Source: Mauremys mutica (lineage: Eukaryota > Chordata > Testudines > Geoemydidae). Taken from it: DNA of 64,000 nt. Positions 1-12,800 of this stretch are shown here, piece by piece. Made by a program: the position numbers and the translations under genes. The notes beneath the pieces were generated by a model that did not search any database, was not told where the DNA came from, and was given only the letters and a program-made list of their open reading frames with translations. Numbering within the stretch: position 1 is the stretch's first letter; each line of letters starts with the position of its first letter. Location of the stretch: NCBI RefSeq assembly GCF_020497125.1, contig NC_059075.1, forward strand, positions 61,833,321 to 61,897,320, read 5' to 3'.

Positions 1-1480
1 TGTGCAGTACTGTGATCTTCCTCGCAGCAGTGCCGGCTCAATCCCAGGTGAGTCAAACACTAGGATCTTCCTCACAACACGAGCTGGAATCTCACTGTAA
101 GCCTAACAGTGCCAGCCAAAACTCCAGCAATGTGTGCTCCTATCCATAATATCCAGCTGAGACTCCCAATGGGGGCTTCCTAAAAGCTGTGCCTGTTGAT
201 GCCAGCTGGATTCCCGTGCAGTAAAACAATCAAACAAGCACTCAGAGGCTAAGAAGCTGGAATGTAAAAACTGAACAAAATTTTCAGCAGGGTGTTTAAC
301 AATTTGGCAGCCAAGATTTCAACTTCTCCCTTGCATCACAGCTAGAGTCCTGTGCTGGCATAAGCAGTGTCTGCAAACATTCACATACGGAGCAGATTGT
401 ACCCTTTTTAAAATACATTTTGTTTTTCTTTTTGCTGCCAAAGAATCTGGGCTTATTTTAATGGCATGAAGACACTAAGTAATTGCCTTGCTTTCTTTTA
501 AAGATCCAGCCAGCTGTGATTGAGTGAAGCAAGAGGGAGAAAAAGGTGCGTGCCCACACACATGTACTGAGGAAGAGTGGTGATAACTAAGCACAGTCAC
601 ATAAGCTTAACCATTGAAGACTTGCTAGATACTCATGTGCACCATGTTACAGGAACACCAAACTAGCAGTGGGAGAACAGGCTACAGCAGAAGGCAACAA
701 GCAGGTTGCAGGAGTAGGTAGAGCTGTAAAGCCATGTGCTGCAGTGAGGGACACAGCAGAGGTTTAGTAGAAGGGTTCCAAGACCCAACACCGAATTCAC
801 TGAAGAATGAGGAGGATTCCCAGCTTTTGGCTCTTTCACCAGAGCTGGGTGCTTCCTTAAAGGAGGAGCAATCAGCACTGACAAAACACCTGTCTTTTTG
901 AAAGGGCATCCAGTGCTGTTTCACCTAGAAGCCCATCCCTAGCAGCTATAGCTGTGTTCTCCCTCTTGTTCTTCCTGCTGCTAAAATTTGTGTAAATCCC
1001 TGTGCCTCCAGATGAAACTATCTGGAAGATTAATGGAAAGTCACAGATGGCAGAACTGGCATGGAAAGTATCAGGTCACCACTGAAACGGATGGAGATTC
1101 CACCACTGCTTACAACTGCTATCCTGAAGACACAGCATGCAACAGGGTGCATCATGAGATAGCAAAAAACACACCTTGGCAATGTGGAGAGAGAGTCTTT
1201 AAAGAGATGCTTTATTGCCTTTGCAGGTGCAACAGGGGAAGTGTGTTTGAAAGCCTGTATCTGTAACAGAAGGTACATGGTGAAACAAGAATGACAAATA
1301 CACATTTTAAAGTAAAATATTCCAGTATCTGCTTGAATTTGAGTTCAGGGTTCTGGGTTACTTTTGCAATAGATAATAGAGCATAGTATTAAAAATATAT
1401 ATTACAAGTAATGATGCTGTGCACTGAATATTGCACCTGTTTTGGAGGGTCAGAAAGTTCTTCACAAACATTAAGGATTT
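1..1480. other. No gene recognised
   Basis: I see no coding pattern, RNA gene or clear repeat in this stretch. Open frames are short and have no recognisable motifs. Confidence 0.5.
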
Positions 1481-1494
1481 AAGGCTCCCATCAC

Positions 1495-1645
1495 CCCCAA
1501 GCAGTAGATGGTATTGTCCCTATTTTACAGATGGGGAAACTGAGGTACTGAGGTTTAGTGACTTGCCAAAAATCAGATAGCAACTCAGTGGCAGAACTGG
1601 TAACAGATTCCAGGAATCCTGACTCCCACTCCCCTGTTCTAAATG
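1495..1645 (-). repeat. MIR/CORE-SINE-like fragment
   Basis: The stretch reads as the reverse complement of a MIR-type SINE. It has the 'cctattttacagatgggg' and 'aaactgaggta' blocks, followed by 'gtgacttgccaaaaatcag', which matches the family's conserved core. It is old and diverged. Confidence 0.7.
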
Positions 1646-1664
1646 TTAGATAGTGCTTCTTCCC

Positions 1665-3532
1665 AGCTCACCTGCCCTGCTTTAGGTGAGGTCAACAAGA
1701 AAAGGCTGATTTAAAAAATGTTCCCTACATGCACTTTTAGTGACACTGTATGGTTAGTAAAACCGAAAGAATTACAATCACCTCAGTGCTGCCAGCTCTC
1801 ATGACATTTGGTGTTTTTCTTAATGGCCCAGCTCCTGGAGTCATGTGATTACATAAAAAAAGTTTCAGGGCTTCAGGATTGTTGAGAAAAAGCTTGAAAA
1901 CAAAAACTGTAAAGGCCCAAAAACCAGAAAACACAAACAATTTTTAATCTCATGATTTTCAAGCCAATCTCATGATTTTTGGGAGGCAGGTGGTGGGTGG
2001 AAAGACTGGTGTATGACCTCTTGAATGCTTGGGGGCTGGCCAGTACTACTTTTCCATCAAAATTTAGGCTACTTATTTACCCTTTACATTTCACTCAGCT
2101 CATGAAGAGAAACTAAGTAGGTCTTCAGTTCCACGTCCTAGTTCTCAAACACTAGCCTAATCTTTTGGAACTGGGGTCTCTAGAAAGGAATATTTAAGGG
2201 TTTGTTTTGTTTTTTAAAATATGGTTGACACGTTTTTCAAAAATCATGAAAAAGTTTCTGTGAACAGAGTCTATAAAACCTTTTGTTTACAAAACCTAAG
2301 CCTAGGCCCTAAACTATTTGGCTGCCTCTCTTTAAGGAGATAAATCTAGTCCTGCCCTTTCTCTTCAGAACAACTTCAATCCACTTCCCAGCTGCATAAA
2401 GGTTTCTTTACTTAGCCAAAAGCCTCTCTGACTTGGTCAAATCTGAAAACAGCTGCTTATTTCAGCCATGGGGCTAAAAGGAAAGTGATTTCTTATTTTA
2501 GGGCTCTATGAGGTCTGGTGAATCTACTGTTTCTCTGTATTTCTTTAAAATTAATTAAAATCCAATATAAACTTAAACAGCAAAGGGCCTGATTTTGCAC
2601 CCACTGAAGCTGATGGTAGTTTTGCTATCAACTCCCATGGAAACAAGTTCAGGTACCAATAGTAAGAAAGATATTTACTGCTGGCTTTTTAAATTGTCTT
2701 TGTGATGTTACAAATTGATGTTGGGAGGTTAGTGTGCTTGTCAACAAGTTTCATATCTGGCATTTGTTTCCCCACAGTGGAATGGAATTGGAATAGCCAA
2801 CTGGGCACTTCTTTTTTCTCCTACCCTAGAGCTTGGTGATCCTGTTCATGAAAAATAAGAATCACACTCTTCCCATGTTATCCAACATGTCCCAAATCAA
2901 AAGTGATCTTATTCAAATGTTTCAAAAATATCTTAGCAGTGGTTCACTTTTCCCTTTCATTTTCATATTCTTTTAAATGTCCAAACTCTGGCTGGGACCA
3001 AAAATCAGAAGAATTCCACTAAAAAGATGCTTCTTGGGCCATTTCTGGCTACACTCACCCATGGAAGTCCTGGAAATCTGATGACGCTCACTCTCAGATT
3101 TCCAGTCAGTTTTGCAGAATCAAAAGGTTTAAGTAGTTGAGCATCTGAATGTTTGAGAGTTTAACTGACTGTAGCCTGAACTTTAAACCTCTTCAAATTC
3201 ATTCACTACTAATCTTACCCTCATGATCCCTAAAAAGGTCATTGGAAAAGTCAGCAATTCTACATTTTAATGTCTACATTCGCTGGGGGGTGAGGGGTGG
3301 GAAGGATGTCTTACAACACTGTCGGCAAATTAACGACAAACATACACTGAAACAGGAATACGCGATACTTCTACTGAGGCTTAGTAATAAACAGGCAGGA
3401 CTAATATAGTCATAAATGTTACTAAAATGGATACTTGTCTAATGTTGATACAGTCACAAATGGTATTCATGTCAGTAGCTATGAGAGGGTAAGGTGGATG
3501 TAACTATTTCCAATATTAACATGAATGTTTCT
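1665..3532. other. No gene recognised
   Basis: AT-rich noncoding DNA. Around 2588-2650 there is a trace of the reptile hairpin-type repeat (direct and inverted 'actcccat/tgaagtgatgg'-like words). Nothing else could be supported. Confidence 0.45.
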
Positions 3533-3653
3533 AGGGTGACCAGATGTCCCAATTTTATAGGGACAGTCCTGATATTCAGGGCTTTTTCTTATATAGGGAC
3601 CTATTACCCCCCACCCCCATCCAAATTTTTCACACTTGCTATCTGGTCACCCT
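3533..3653. mobile_element. Short palindromic MITE, TA-flanked
   Basis: The terminal inverted repeats are 'agggtgaccagat' and 'atctggtcaccct', perfect over 13 bp. If the outer A and T are taken as part of a TA target duplication, the element fits a mariner/Tc1-type MITE. It is about 121 bp with no coding capacity. I recognise this sequence as a dispersed reptile repeat; the superfamily is inference. Confidence 0.7.
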
Positions 3654-6600
3654 AAACCTTACTTACATCTGTACTCAAGTAATAATGAGCTGATTAGTCA
3701 AAATGTTGTTAACCGTTTATGTTGAGTTTTGTGAGTCTTAGAGATTTTGGAGGGAAAATATGGAACAAGAAATAAATGAATTCCCTCCACATCTTTTCAG
3801 CTCCCAGTATCGGTGCAGAAATGCGATCCAAAAGAAGTTGGCAGTATTATAAAAAAATTAAACAGATTGTTTTCCACATTGACCTGGAAAAGACAGGAAT
3901 ATTTTGGGATTGCAGTGGAAAAATGCCCCCGATCTCTCAGACAGAGAAAACGAACAGCATATGAAAGACGAAAAATAGGTAACTGAACAGAAAGTATTTT
4001 CTAAGAGCCTTGAAGCAGCAAGAACAGCATGAAAAGGAAAGGGTGAGTATGTGTGTTTGGTAGCAGGAAGTGAATGGATTACAGCTCTTGAGTAGAGATG
4101 AATTTTCATTGCACGGATGTATTTTAAAAACTACCTAGATAGCCAAAGCACCCGTCTGCAAAAATACATGCAAAAATGATACCAAGATGCTAATATTGAT
4201 GGTGGTGGGGAAGAACATTCAGATCTTTCCTTTGTACCCATTACTGCAGAGAGTCTGTAGCCATAAATTTTTTTCTTTCTATTTTTGAGGTGAATTGGAC
4301 AAACTCTTTCCAAAATATCAGAGAAAAATTAGAACTACTTTTTGGGGAAAATTCTCGTAACATTTTTTGTTCACTTATAACTAGAGCTGAGGAATGTTTT
4401 CAATTTATTTATTGCGGCAAATAATTTTCTGAAAAATGCATATTTTTGCCGAACGTTTTCCCGGAAGTGGAGTTGGGTCTCATGAGTGAGTGAAAGCAGG
4501 GGCCAAGAGTGAGGATTCCTGTGTTCTATTCCTGGTCCTGGGAGTGGAGTGGGATGTATTGAATGAGAGAAGATAGAGGCCGATTCCTAGATTCCAAAGC
4601 CAAAAGAGCCCATTGTGATTACACAGGCCATGGAACTTCTCCAAAATAATTCCTAGAGCGGAGCTTTTAGAAAAACATCCAATCTTGACTTACAAGTCGT
4701 CAGTGATGGAGTCTCCACCACAATCCTTGGTCGACAGTTCCAAACATTTGTTGCCAGGTGTGAATATTGCATCATGGCTTGTAGACTTTACAATCTACTA
4801 TGACGTCTTAAAAATCTATAGCTGAAGTGCCAATCTTATGCCAGTTCCTGATCTGAAATTTTAAATGCTGCCCAGGCTCCTATGGGGATTACAAACCCAC
4901 AGTTTTGCAGAGTTTATGAACATGTGAAGCAGTTCTGAAGGGTATATAAAGCATGAAAGTGTTCATGTGGCAAATTATGTGCTTTAAAAATATGTTACAA
5001 ATGCAGAGACATGGATTCCATAAACCAATAACGCACAACCAAATGTCAGAGGACAAATCTTAAAATACCTTTTAAAAAAGCCTAAGGAAATTCCCAAGGA
5101 AGAAGTTTGTTAAACTTTATTACAGTAGCAAACATACATTAACCACTTAAGGGGGGGGAGGACCCAAAGAATGTTGTAGTGTGAGAAATTAAGGCAAACC
5201 ACAAATAATGGAAATCTACAAAAAACAAAGATTAAAGTTAAAATAACTACAACGAAAACAAACCCAGGAAAGGATGGAATTGCAAAGTCAAGGTACTCAA
5301 ACATCCTCAACTAAATCATGAGTCTTATGCCTGCACAATATTCATTTTCAACACCGATAGCATAAGCTGTGTTAGTCTAACCCCCTGTTCTTTGTATCTT
5401 ACTCAGTATACCAGTCAATGTGTCACCCGCCATCTGTGTGTATGCAAACTACACTCTCAGAGACTTGTTTTCCTTAACAAGAGAGGAACGCAAACATCTC
5501 AATTTTTATACACATACACACACACAAAAACCCATCCAGCCCCATCCCAATCTTATTCCCTTCTGCCTGTAAGTGGAAATTTTACCATTTCAAACTTTTA
5601 ATATAAACAGTGGATAGCTGTGGACATCTTAAGCCGCATATAGCTTCACAGGCTTGTTCTCTATATTCTGATAGACCTACTATGCTACAACTATGTAGAT
5701 TAATACACATAAATAGGCATAATTCCTGGGTGAAATGCCAAGGGATAAGGGATTTCACACACTGACTAGCTGTAAATCTGTGGTGCTTATGACCGATATG
5801 GATCTACCTCTACCTGGAAGAGGAGTTGGGATGTGGTAACAGAAGAGTCCCAGGTTGTTTGTGTTACTTCAGTTCTGTATTTCCACATTTCCCCTACTTC
5901 TAAAAAAATATTAACCTTAATTCAGAATGTCCTCCTTTTCTAATAGATGCATTTAGTATTATTTGTTACAATCTAGGACATTAAGGTTTCTTTCCCTTAA
6001 GTAAAGCTGGTTGGAAACTTTATATCCAATTAAAAAAATTGGAAGTGAGAAAAATATATTGACAAAAATGGTCGTGAAGAGTTTCATGTTTTTCAACCAA
6101 CTGTACCTTGAAGGCTCAAATATAGCATCACTACCAACTCCTTAATGGAGTTCTATTTGGCCTGGAAATTCAATAGAGATAAATCAGAGCTCTTCTCTAT
6201 GATAAACACTGGAGTACGAGTTCCCTTCTTGCTGATTGAACAGCCACCTCCATCTCCCTTAATTCTACACTAAGCCAATGTTATTTCCCTCTGTTACCCA
6301 TCACTCATTATGGATCTGATTGTGCAGATAAGTTACAGCCCTGAATAGGGGGCATCACTGAGTTTCACTAGCCCAGGGGAAGCCACTCATTAGGAAGTAT
6401 GCTCTACCCTGCAGTCAGCCAATTCCACTATTCAGTGCAAGGCTCTGGTCCCACCTCCACTGTCTCTTTTTCAAAGGCATACGTATGCACTAATCCTAGA
6501 CTCTGGCTGTGGCTGACCCCTGTGCATGGGGCAGAGAAAGCTCCTTGCACCCTCATCCAGTATGCACCCTCAAAGGTGCTGGTCACAGTCTGGCTATCTG

Positions 6601-7010
6601 GCTTTGAATTCCCCTCCAACCCACACAGCCATGTGACATATCTGTGGTCACACAACTCTCATAAGAGATTTAAGATTTCTGCTGTTCCACACAGCCCTGC
6701 TATCGTACCTGTCACCTATCTGATGCTTTGTACACAAGGATTCCTTTCCATCTTTTGTTTCTCTGCACCAACAGGTTCTGTCATGCCAACAGTGAACCCA
6801 GTGCTGTAATGTGGGAGAGGAGACAGGAAGGGGAGCAAGATGAATGGGAGGGAGAGGGGAGGAACTGATGCTCAGGTGCAGGGAAGGGCTGTGAACCTGG
6901 TCTAGTTCACAGCAGGAAAACCACCACATTGATTACTGATTCCAGCACTTGGGTCAGGAATCATAACGTGCTAAGGAGGTTTTAGTTTTGGATCAAGGGT
7001 CTTTAAATAT
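3654..7010. other. No gene recognised
   Basis: Open frames here, including a 136-codon one at 6399-6809, show no domain, signal peptide or codon pattern that I can support. The stretch includes a G8 run near 5151 and a short CA tract near 5515. Confidence 0.45.
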
Positions 7011-7012
7011 CT

Positions 7013-7100
7013 AGGGCCAGATTCTCAGCTGATACAAGTTAGTGTAACTCCACTCAAGTCAATGGAGCTACATCAATTTACATCAGATCAGAATTTAGCC
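7013..7100. repeat. Hairpin-type dispersed repeat
   Basis: The sequence 'ccagattctcagctgatac' followed by 'cactcaagtcaatggagct' and 'tttacatcagatcagaat' is an imperfect inverted repeat around 'tcaatgga'. It belongs to the same family as the copy at 30750-30832, and is a small MITE-like hairpin. Confidence 0.5.
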
Positions 7101-7104
7101 TCTA

Positions 7105-9945
7105 ATTTCCCTTCTGTTTATTTCTGTTTCCAGGAAGCTTATCTGTCTCTTCTCCCTCACTTTTTTCTGTCTTTCACTGAAAGTTTAAGAAAAGTTCAAG
7201 TTCTTTTTGTTTCTATTACTAATTTTCTGGGGCCAGAAGGAATGTTGCCATGATCCAACATGGAATTACAAGCAGGAGTTTCCTTCCAGGAAAGAAAACA
7301 ACCACTAATATAATTGCTACACACTCCAATCTGAAGACAAGCACTTGCACACAAATGCAAGTACATAGTACAGGATAGAGCACATCTAAACAGGTAGTCA
7401 CACACAGCATGTAGATGCACATACATATACAAGCACACCATGCATCGCTAGGCACATATACAAACAGCTTGCAAACACACACACTTACAGTATGCAGTTT
7501 GGGTAATGTCACTGAACTGGTACATCCTTTGCTCTGACTGAATCGCCCCGTTTCTAAGTGAACCGCAAGCACGGTGTTGTAGCAATGTAATGAACAGAGG
7601 AGCATGGACAAATGGCTGGACTTTGCCTCCCATAGTTGAAGGACCATGTCTTCCACGTTAGAAGACAGACTTTAAAACAGTGCATGTGAGTCCTCGCTTT
7701 GTTCCACCCTCCTTCCAGCCTTTGTTTGCTGGATGTGTCCTCCCTGCATAAGAGGCTGAAAATCCCCCGTTTTCACACCTTCCCGAGTTTCCCCTGAAAA
7801 CAGAATTCCTCTCCAGTTAGCCTGACCTGTTCCATTGTACTTTAAAGATTCCCTCCACTTCCCCAATTTTCATGCCTAAAGATCTGTTCCTTTCCATTTC
7901 AAGGCATCCCAAACTGGCACTCTCCCTCACCTGCTTCACCTTCAGTGCTGTTAGCAGTGCCTGGTACCATGCATCCCCAGCTGGACATCATATCCAGAGA
8001 CAGGCTGCTATTTAGTAAGGGAGCTTGGATCCTCCTCCTCCTAAGACAGTTTTCAAGGATCACTTGGTGCTGTCCTGACCTGGGACTAGTAGAGTGGTCT
8101 AATGAAACCACAAACCTGTCTTTGTAATGGGTAGCACAAAAGAGACTGAGGGGCTAATAAAAGGAAGGCTATTCCACAATAGGAAGGAGAAGGGGTTACC
8201 TCCTCTCACCTCCAGGTAGGCGAAGGGAACGAAAGAGACACCTAAATGCCCGAGATGTCAGAGAAAGGACTTATCTCCGTGAGAAAAAGTTACACTGGTT
8301 TAATTTCAAGTGCTAAAACTTGTTCTCAAGCAACTTAAGCAAAACTGAAATAAGCCACTCAAACTGAAATAAGAGTGTCCACACAGAGGTTTGCACTGAT
8401 TTAAGGAAACTCATTTTAATTTCCACATTAAGTTAAACCAGTGTAACTTTCATGCTCTATCTTTTGGGTTTGTCTAAACAAGAAAAGCTCCCTGGCTGCT
8501 ACCAGCAGACGGTTACTAAGAAATGAAAGTTGATAGGAGATACCTAGTAACAGCACATCCTTAATTCCAATACTGCTCTAATGTTGCACAAGTCAAAAGC
8601 GACTGGACAGGTTACTCAAACTCTTCCACCCAAAAAACTTCTCTCATCTGAGATGAAACTTGAGAAATCGCATCCCATAAAAATATCACTGCAGATAATA
8701 GAAAGGGTTGAAAACAGGTGTTTGAACAGAAGAGGTCCTGCAACCTTAGCTGTAGAGTGGCAGCCATAACCAGTAAGCCACCACTTGCTCCTCTAGCAGT
8801 AAAATCACCATTCAGAACACGGATGATGAAAAATTAGGCTCTTTTCTAGGCAATCATTCTGTCTGGTTTCTCCTTGCCCTCCCCAGCAGTGTTTTGGGAC
8901 TATAGCCTCCACTTTGGCCCCTGAAGAGGCAGCATAGGTCTCTTTCCTCCTCCCCTGGTCTGGCTAATGTACCTCCCCAGCAACACCCTGGTTTGGGCTT
9001 CTGTCTGCCATATGATTTTCTGGGCTTTTTTGTAGCTTTTTGTCCCCCCCAGCACCAGCACTTTGAAAGTTCAACCCAGCAGAAGAGAGGGACACTGGTA
9101 TAATCCATTCAGGACATGGCCCACTAGGAATGTGCATTTCACCAGGCAGACAGCAGAAAATCAGCATGAGGCTGGAGCTGTCTTCACTGCCAGGACTTAG
9201 GGCAGTTAAATCCAGCAGGAAACAAGTGGCCACGAACAGCCCCATCCTGCATCAACTGAAGTCATCAGCAAAACTCCCCTTGACTCCCTCAGGAGCAGGC
9301 CCTAGAAGAAACAAGGGCCGAGTCTCAGGATCTTCCTTCTCCAAGGCAGATTACGCCCTTTTGAAGCCCATAAAAGCAGCTAAGGGGGTTAAATCTCTGT
9401 GTCCCAGTCTCTTCCTGGACAACTGAGAATATTTTTGGCATATGGCAGGACAGAGCTTACAAACTGTATGTTTGTTTACCTTTAGCTCCTTACTTTGTGC
9501 CCTCTAAAACACACCTTTCTTATCTGCTTCTTTCTAGGGCAGCCACCCTTCAAATTAGGAGCCTACCAACAGGCACTATAAGAAAACTTAAGGATAATTT
9601 CGTCACAGGCAGCAGTTTGAAAACCACTGCACCAAAAGCAGAGACTGAAACAAGACTCAATGGCTCTGAATCAGACCCTAGGCAACCAAAGAACGGAGGC
9701 TCTCCGAAGAGGAGAGAAATACACAGCAGCTCTGCTTACAAGGGGTGTGCCAACTTATGGGGTCTTCCCAATGGGACCAACTGCAGCACACAGCCAGAAA
9801 CACAACAGATAGATGGCCCAGCCACGGCTATTTGTAAGCAGAAGTCTCCATTTCAATAAGTGCTGAAACCTGCTCCCAAGCTGCTGGCCTGGAAAGGCCC
9901 AGTGCAAATCAAAATGCAACATCTTTTTAGCACTTAGCCGGAGCT
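7105..9945. other. No gene recognised
   Basis: Noncoding DNA with several open frames of 60-145 codons on both strands, which overlap each other and carry no recognisable domains. It would fall inside the first intron of the minus-strand gene beginning at 10747, if that gene is real. Confidence 0.4.
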
Positions 9946-10686
9946 AGCAAAGCCCTAACCCAGCCCCCTGCAGGAGCAAGACAATAGTTCCCCCCACACA
10001 CCTCACCCGGGGAAGTCACATCAGGTACTAGGCTGGGAAGCACAACTACTTCGCTTGACAGCAGCCCCAGCGACCAGACGCCGTCCCCAGTTGCATTCCC
10101 GGCTGTATCTCCTGCACCGCGTGAATGCGGGGCGCGTTGGCAGCCACCCGGAGCCTTGTCCTCCCAGGCTTTCGTGGCGTGGCTCGCTGCCCCCGTTTCT
10201 CTCCTGGCAGCTCCCCGCCGACCCCGGTTTGGTCCCTCCCGCTGCCGCTCGGTACCAAAGCTGGGAACGCACCACAGACAGAGACTCCCCGCGAAACTCA
10301 GCCTGAGCGCCGCGGCGAGGGGGGAGTCCCAAGCCGCCCCTTCGCATCCCGAACCGCTCCCCGCCACACCGCATCGCCCCTAAGCGGTGCCCTCGCCCCC
10401 AGCCCAGCCTCTCTCTGCCCCCCCCCCCGGAGGCACCTTTCCTTCCACGGCTTCATTTCACCTCCCTCAGCCGCAGCCCTCCTCAGGCTTCCCCCCCCCG
10501 GCATTTCAGTCGCTAGCCAGCAGGAGCGAGCTAATGGCACCGCCGGCTTCTTCCCCCTTGTTGTCCTCTCCCCACGGAGAAAAGTTAACAGAAAGCGGGG
10601 GCAGGAAGTGGGGCGGGGGGCTTGGTGCCGGCCTGGGGGTCAGAGGGACTCGGCGGGGGGGGGGGGTGAGAAGTTACTTCACTCAC

Positions 10687-10747
10687 CCAGCGTGGCGAGC
10701 CGTAGCAACAGCTGGAGAGGGCTGGCCAGAGGCGGGAGACAAACCAT
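10687..10747 (-). CDS. Probable first coding exon (signal peptide) of an unidentified host gene
   Basis: The minus-strand ATG opens a 20-codon frame starting MVCLPPLASPLQ and continuing LLLRLATL. That is a polar-start, leucine-rich stretch typical of a secretory signal peptide. It stops at an excellent splice donor, CTGG|GTGAGT, leaving a phase-1 junction. Signal-peptide exons of immunoglobulin-superfamily and other secreted or membrane proteins commonly end in phase 1. Placement in a CpG island with a TATA-like box upstream supports a real 5' end. No further exon is recognisable down to position 1, so the first intron would exceed 10 kb. I cannot name the gene. The frame continues open upstream of the ATG, but that part is more likely 5' UTR and promoter. 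Confidence 0.55.
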
Positions 10748-10846
10748 GACTCCGCTGGGTCCTGGGTGCGTCTCCCAGCGCGGAGCTCGCTCGCTCGCTC
10801 CCCGGCTCCGCGGGAGCTCTGATGTTAAGGCTCGGACTCTTGCTGG

Positions 10847-10852
10847 CTTATA
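10847..10852 (-). promoter_or_regulatory. TATA-like box of the minus-strand gene
   Basis: On the minus strand the sequence reads TATAAG, within 'ttctataagccagc', 100 bp upstream of the proposed ATG at 10747. That leaves room for a transcription start about 30 bp downstream and a short 5' UTR. Confidence 0.45.
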
Positions 10853-11246
10853 GAAGAATTCCCACCTCCTGCTCAAGAAGGTTCTCACGGGTCCTAAAAC
10901 CCGCCCGATTCCCCCCACCCCAGTAGGTTCAGCTACTGCGCGGAGCGGCGAATCCAAGAAGCGGAACTCACATCGATTATTAATGCATCCGGGAATACAT
11001 TTTGTAAACACCTGCATTCAATTGGAATAGCTGAATTCAGCATCTTATTAGGTGTTTTCCCTCTCCTAATCGCTCTCATCCTGCAGCTGCCTTGATGGAA
11101 CTGCTCCGTTACCCTCACCCCAACGCACACAGTTTGTGGGCCAAGTTCAGGTGATATGTAAGGTGATTGTAAAATAGATTCCCCTAGGCCTGAGTCTCCT
11201 CTGGCTGACACTGGTATGTGAGGGGAATCAGATCTCCTTACACTAA

Positions 11247-12230
11247 TTTAGACTCTGGTTAAAGGACAGGGAACAAAGGGTAGGAATTAATGGTAAATTC
11301 TCAGAATGGAGAGGGGTAACTAGTGGTGTTCCCCAAGGGTCAGTCCTAGGACCAATCCTATTCAATTTATTCATAAATGATCTGGAGAAAGGGGTAAACA
11401 GTGAGGTGGCAAAGTTTGCAGATGATACTAAACTGCTCAAGATAGTTAAGACCAAAGCAGATTGTGAAGAACTTCAAAAAGATCTCACAAAACTAAGTGA
11501 TTGGGCAACAAAATGGCAAATGAAATTTAATGTGGATAAATGTAAAGTAATGCACGTTGGAAAAAATAACCCCAACTATACATACAACATGATGGGGGCT
11601 AATTTAGCTACAATGAGTCAGGAAAAAGATCTTGGCGTCATCGTGGATAGTTCACTGAAGATGTCCACGCAGTGTGCAGAGGCAGTCAAAAAAGCAAACA
11701 GGATGTTAGGAATCATTATAAAGGGGATAGAGAATAAGACTGAGAATATATTATTGCCCTTATATAAATCCATGGTACGCCCACATCTCGAATACTGTGT
11801 ACAGATGTGGTCTCCTCACCTCAAAAAAGATATTCTAGCACTAGAAAAGGTTCAGAAAAGGGCAACTAAAATGATTAGGGGTTTAGAGAGGGTCCCATAC
11901 GAGGAAAGATTAAAGAGGCGAGGACTCTTCAGCTTGGAAAAGAGAAGACTAAGGGGGGACATGATAGAGGTATATAAAATCATGAGTGATGTTGAGAAAG
12001 TGGATAAGGAAAAGTTATTTACTTATTCCCATAGTACAAGAACTAGGGGTCACCAAATGAAATTAATAGGCAGCAGGTTTAAAACAAATAAAAGGAAGTT
12101 CTTCTTCACACAGCGCACAATCAACTTGTGGAACTCCTTACCTGAGGAGGTTGTGAAGGCTAGGACTATAACAATGTTTAAAAGGGGACTGGATAAATTC
12201 ATGGTGGCTAAGTCCATAAATGGCTATTAG
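11247..12230 (+). CDS. Reverse transcriptase C-terminal portion of CR1-clade LINE
   Basis: One uninterrupted frame of about 327 codons. In order it shows the RT motif [11 protein letters not shown] (about codon 32), the catalytic FADDT box (near 11415), then the conserved thumb region with [37 protein letters not shown] and, near the end, LPEEVV. This is the reverse-transcription enzyme that copies LINE RNA at the genomic nick. The endonuclease and first half of RT are missing through 5' truncation, so the copy cannot move by itself. There is no stop or frameshift, which suggests a fairly young insertion. Confidence 0.85.
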   Translation, partial: FRLWLKDREQRVGINGKFSEWRGVTSGVPQGSVLGPILFNLFINDLEKGVNSEVAKFADDTKLLKIVKTKADCEELQKDLTKLSDWATKWQMKFNVDKCKVMHVGKNNPNYTYNMMGANLATMSQEKDLGVIVDSSLKMSTQCAEAVKKANRMLGIIIKGIENKTENILLPLYKSMVRPHLEYCVQMWSPHLKKDILALEKVQKRATKMIRGLERVPYEERLKRRGLFSLEKRRLRGDMIEVYKIMSDVEKVDKEKLFTYSHSTRTRGHQMKLIGSRFKTNKRKFFFTQRTINLWNSLPEEVVKARTITMFKRGLDKFMVAKSINGY

Positions 12231-12427
12231 CCAGGATGGGTAAGAATGGTGTCCCTAGCCTCTGTTCATCAGAGGATGAAGATGGATGGCAGGAGAGAGA
12301 TCACTTGATCATTGCCTGTTAGGTTCACTCCCTCTGGGGCACCTGGCATTGGCCACTGTCAGTAGACAGATACTGGGCTAGATGGACCTTTGGTCTGACC
12401 CGGTACGGCCTTTCTTATGGTCTTATG
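11247..12427 (+). mobile_element. 5'-truncated CR1-clade LINE
   Basis: This non-LTR retrotransposon fragment begins within the reverse transcriptase and runs to a complete 3' end. After the stop codon comes a roughly 195-bp 3' UTR with 'ggcacctggcattggccact', 'gggctagatggacctttggt' and a terminal duplicated 'cttatg' tail, features I recognise from the turtle CR1/L3-like family. A second, decayed copy of the same family lies at 22080-23100. Confidence 0.85.
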
Positions 12428-12664
12428 ACTCCCTTACACTCAGCTAGACTTCCCTAGATCCACTTACACCCATTTACCCATGTGCAGGGGAGTCTAACTT
12501 GGGTTACATGGAGCAGGAGGTGTGGGTTACAGTAGTGTGTATGTGCTTTAGCTTCCACCTTCTGTGTAGTTGCTTTACTTATTAACTTCTTGTTTGCCTC
12601 TGGCTCCTCAGGCATGAGTTACATCAATTTACACTTCCTTAGATTCACTTACATTCAGAGGGAT
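12428..12664. other. Short unannotated spacer
   Basis: There is no gene here. Repeated words such as 'cacttacaccca' and 'acttacattca' recur through the stretch and suggest decayed hairpin-repeat DNA. Confidence 0.3.
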
Positions 12665-12800
12665 GAAATCATAGAAACGTAGATCTAGAAGGGACCTCAA
12701 GAGATCCTCTAGTCCAGCCCCTTGCACTGAGGCAGGACCAAGTCAACCAAAACCATCCCCGACAGGTGTTCGTCTAACCTGTTCTTAAAAACCTCCAATG
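12665..12800 (-). repeat. CR1 LINE 3'-end fragment
   Basis: It begins with 'atcatagaaacgtagatcta' and 'gaagggacctcaagagatcc' and continues 'tagtccagccccttgcact', the reverse complement of the classic CR1 3' end. Confidence 0.75.

Larger units (their letters stand above)
9950..10950. promoter_or_regulatory. CpG island at a probable host-gene promoter
   Basis: Base composition changes abruptly from AT-rich flanks to GC-rich, CpG-dense DNA with C8-9 and G13 runs and GC-box-like words ('ggggcggggg' near 10610, 'ccgcccgatt' near 10903). The island coincides with a TATA-like box and a signal-peptide-like start codon plus splice donor on the minus strand, so a promoter firing leftward is the simplest reading. 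The many long open frames inside it are GC-bias artefacts. Confidence 0.7.

Noticed and set aside
6399..6809. A 136-codon plus-strand frame as a gene
   Set aside because: There is no domain, no splice or promoter context, and an overlapping minus-strand frame of similar quality.
9927..10853. Long plus- and minus-strand frames (up to 242 codons) in the CpG island
   Set aside because: GC-rich sequence is poor in stop codons; residues are Pro/Arg/Ser-rich without domains. Only the short signal-peptide-like exon has splice and promoter support.
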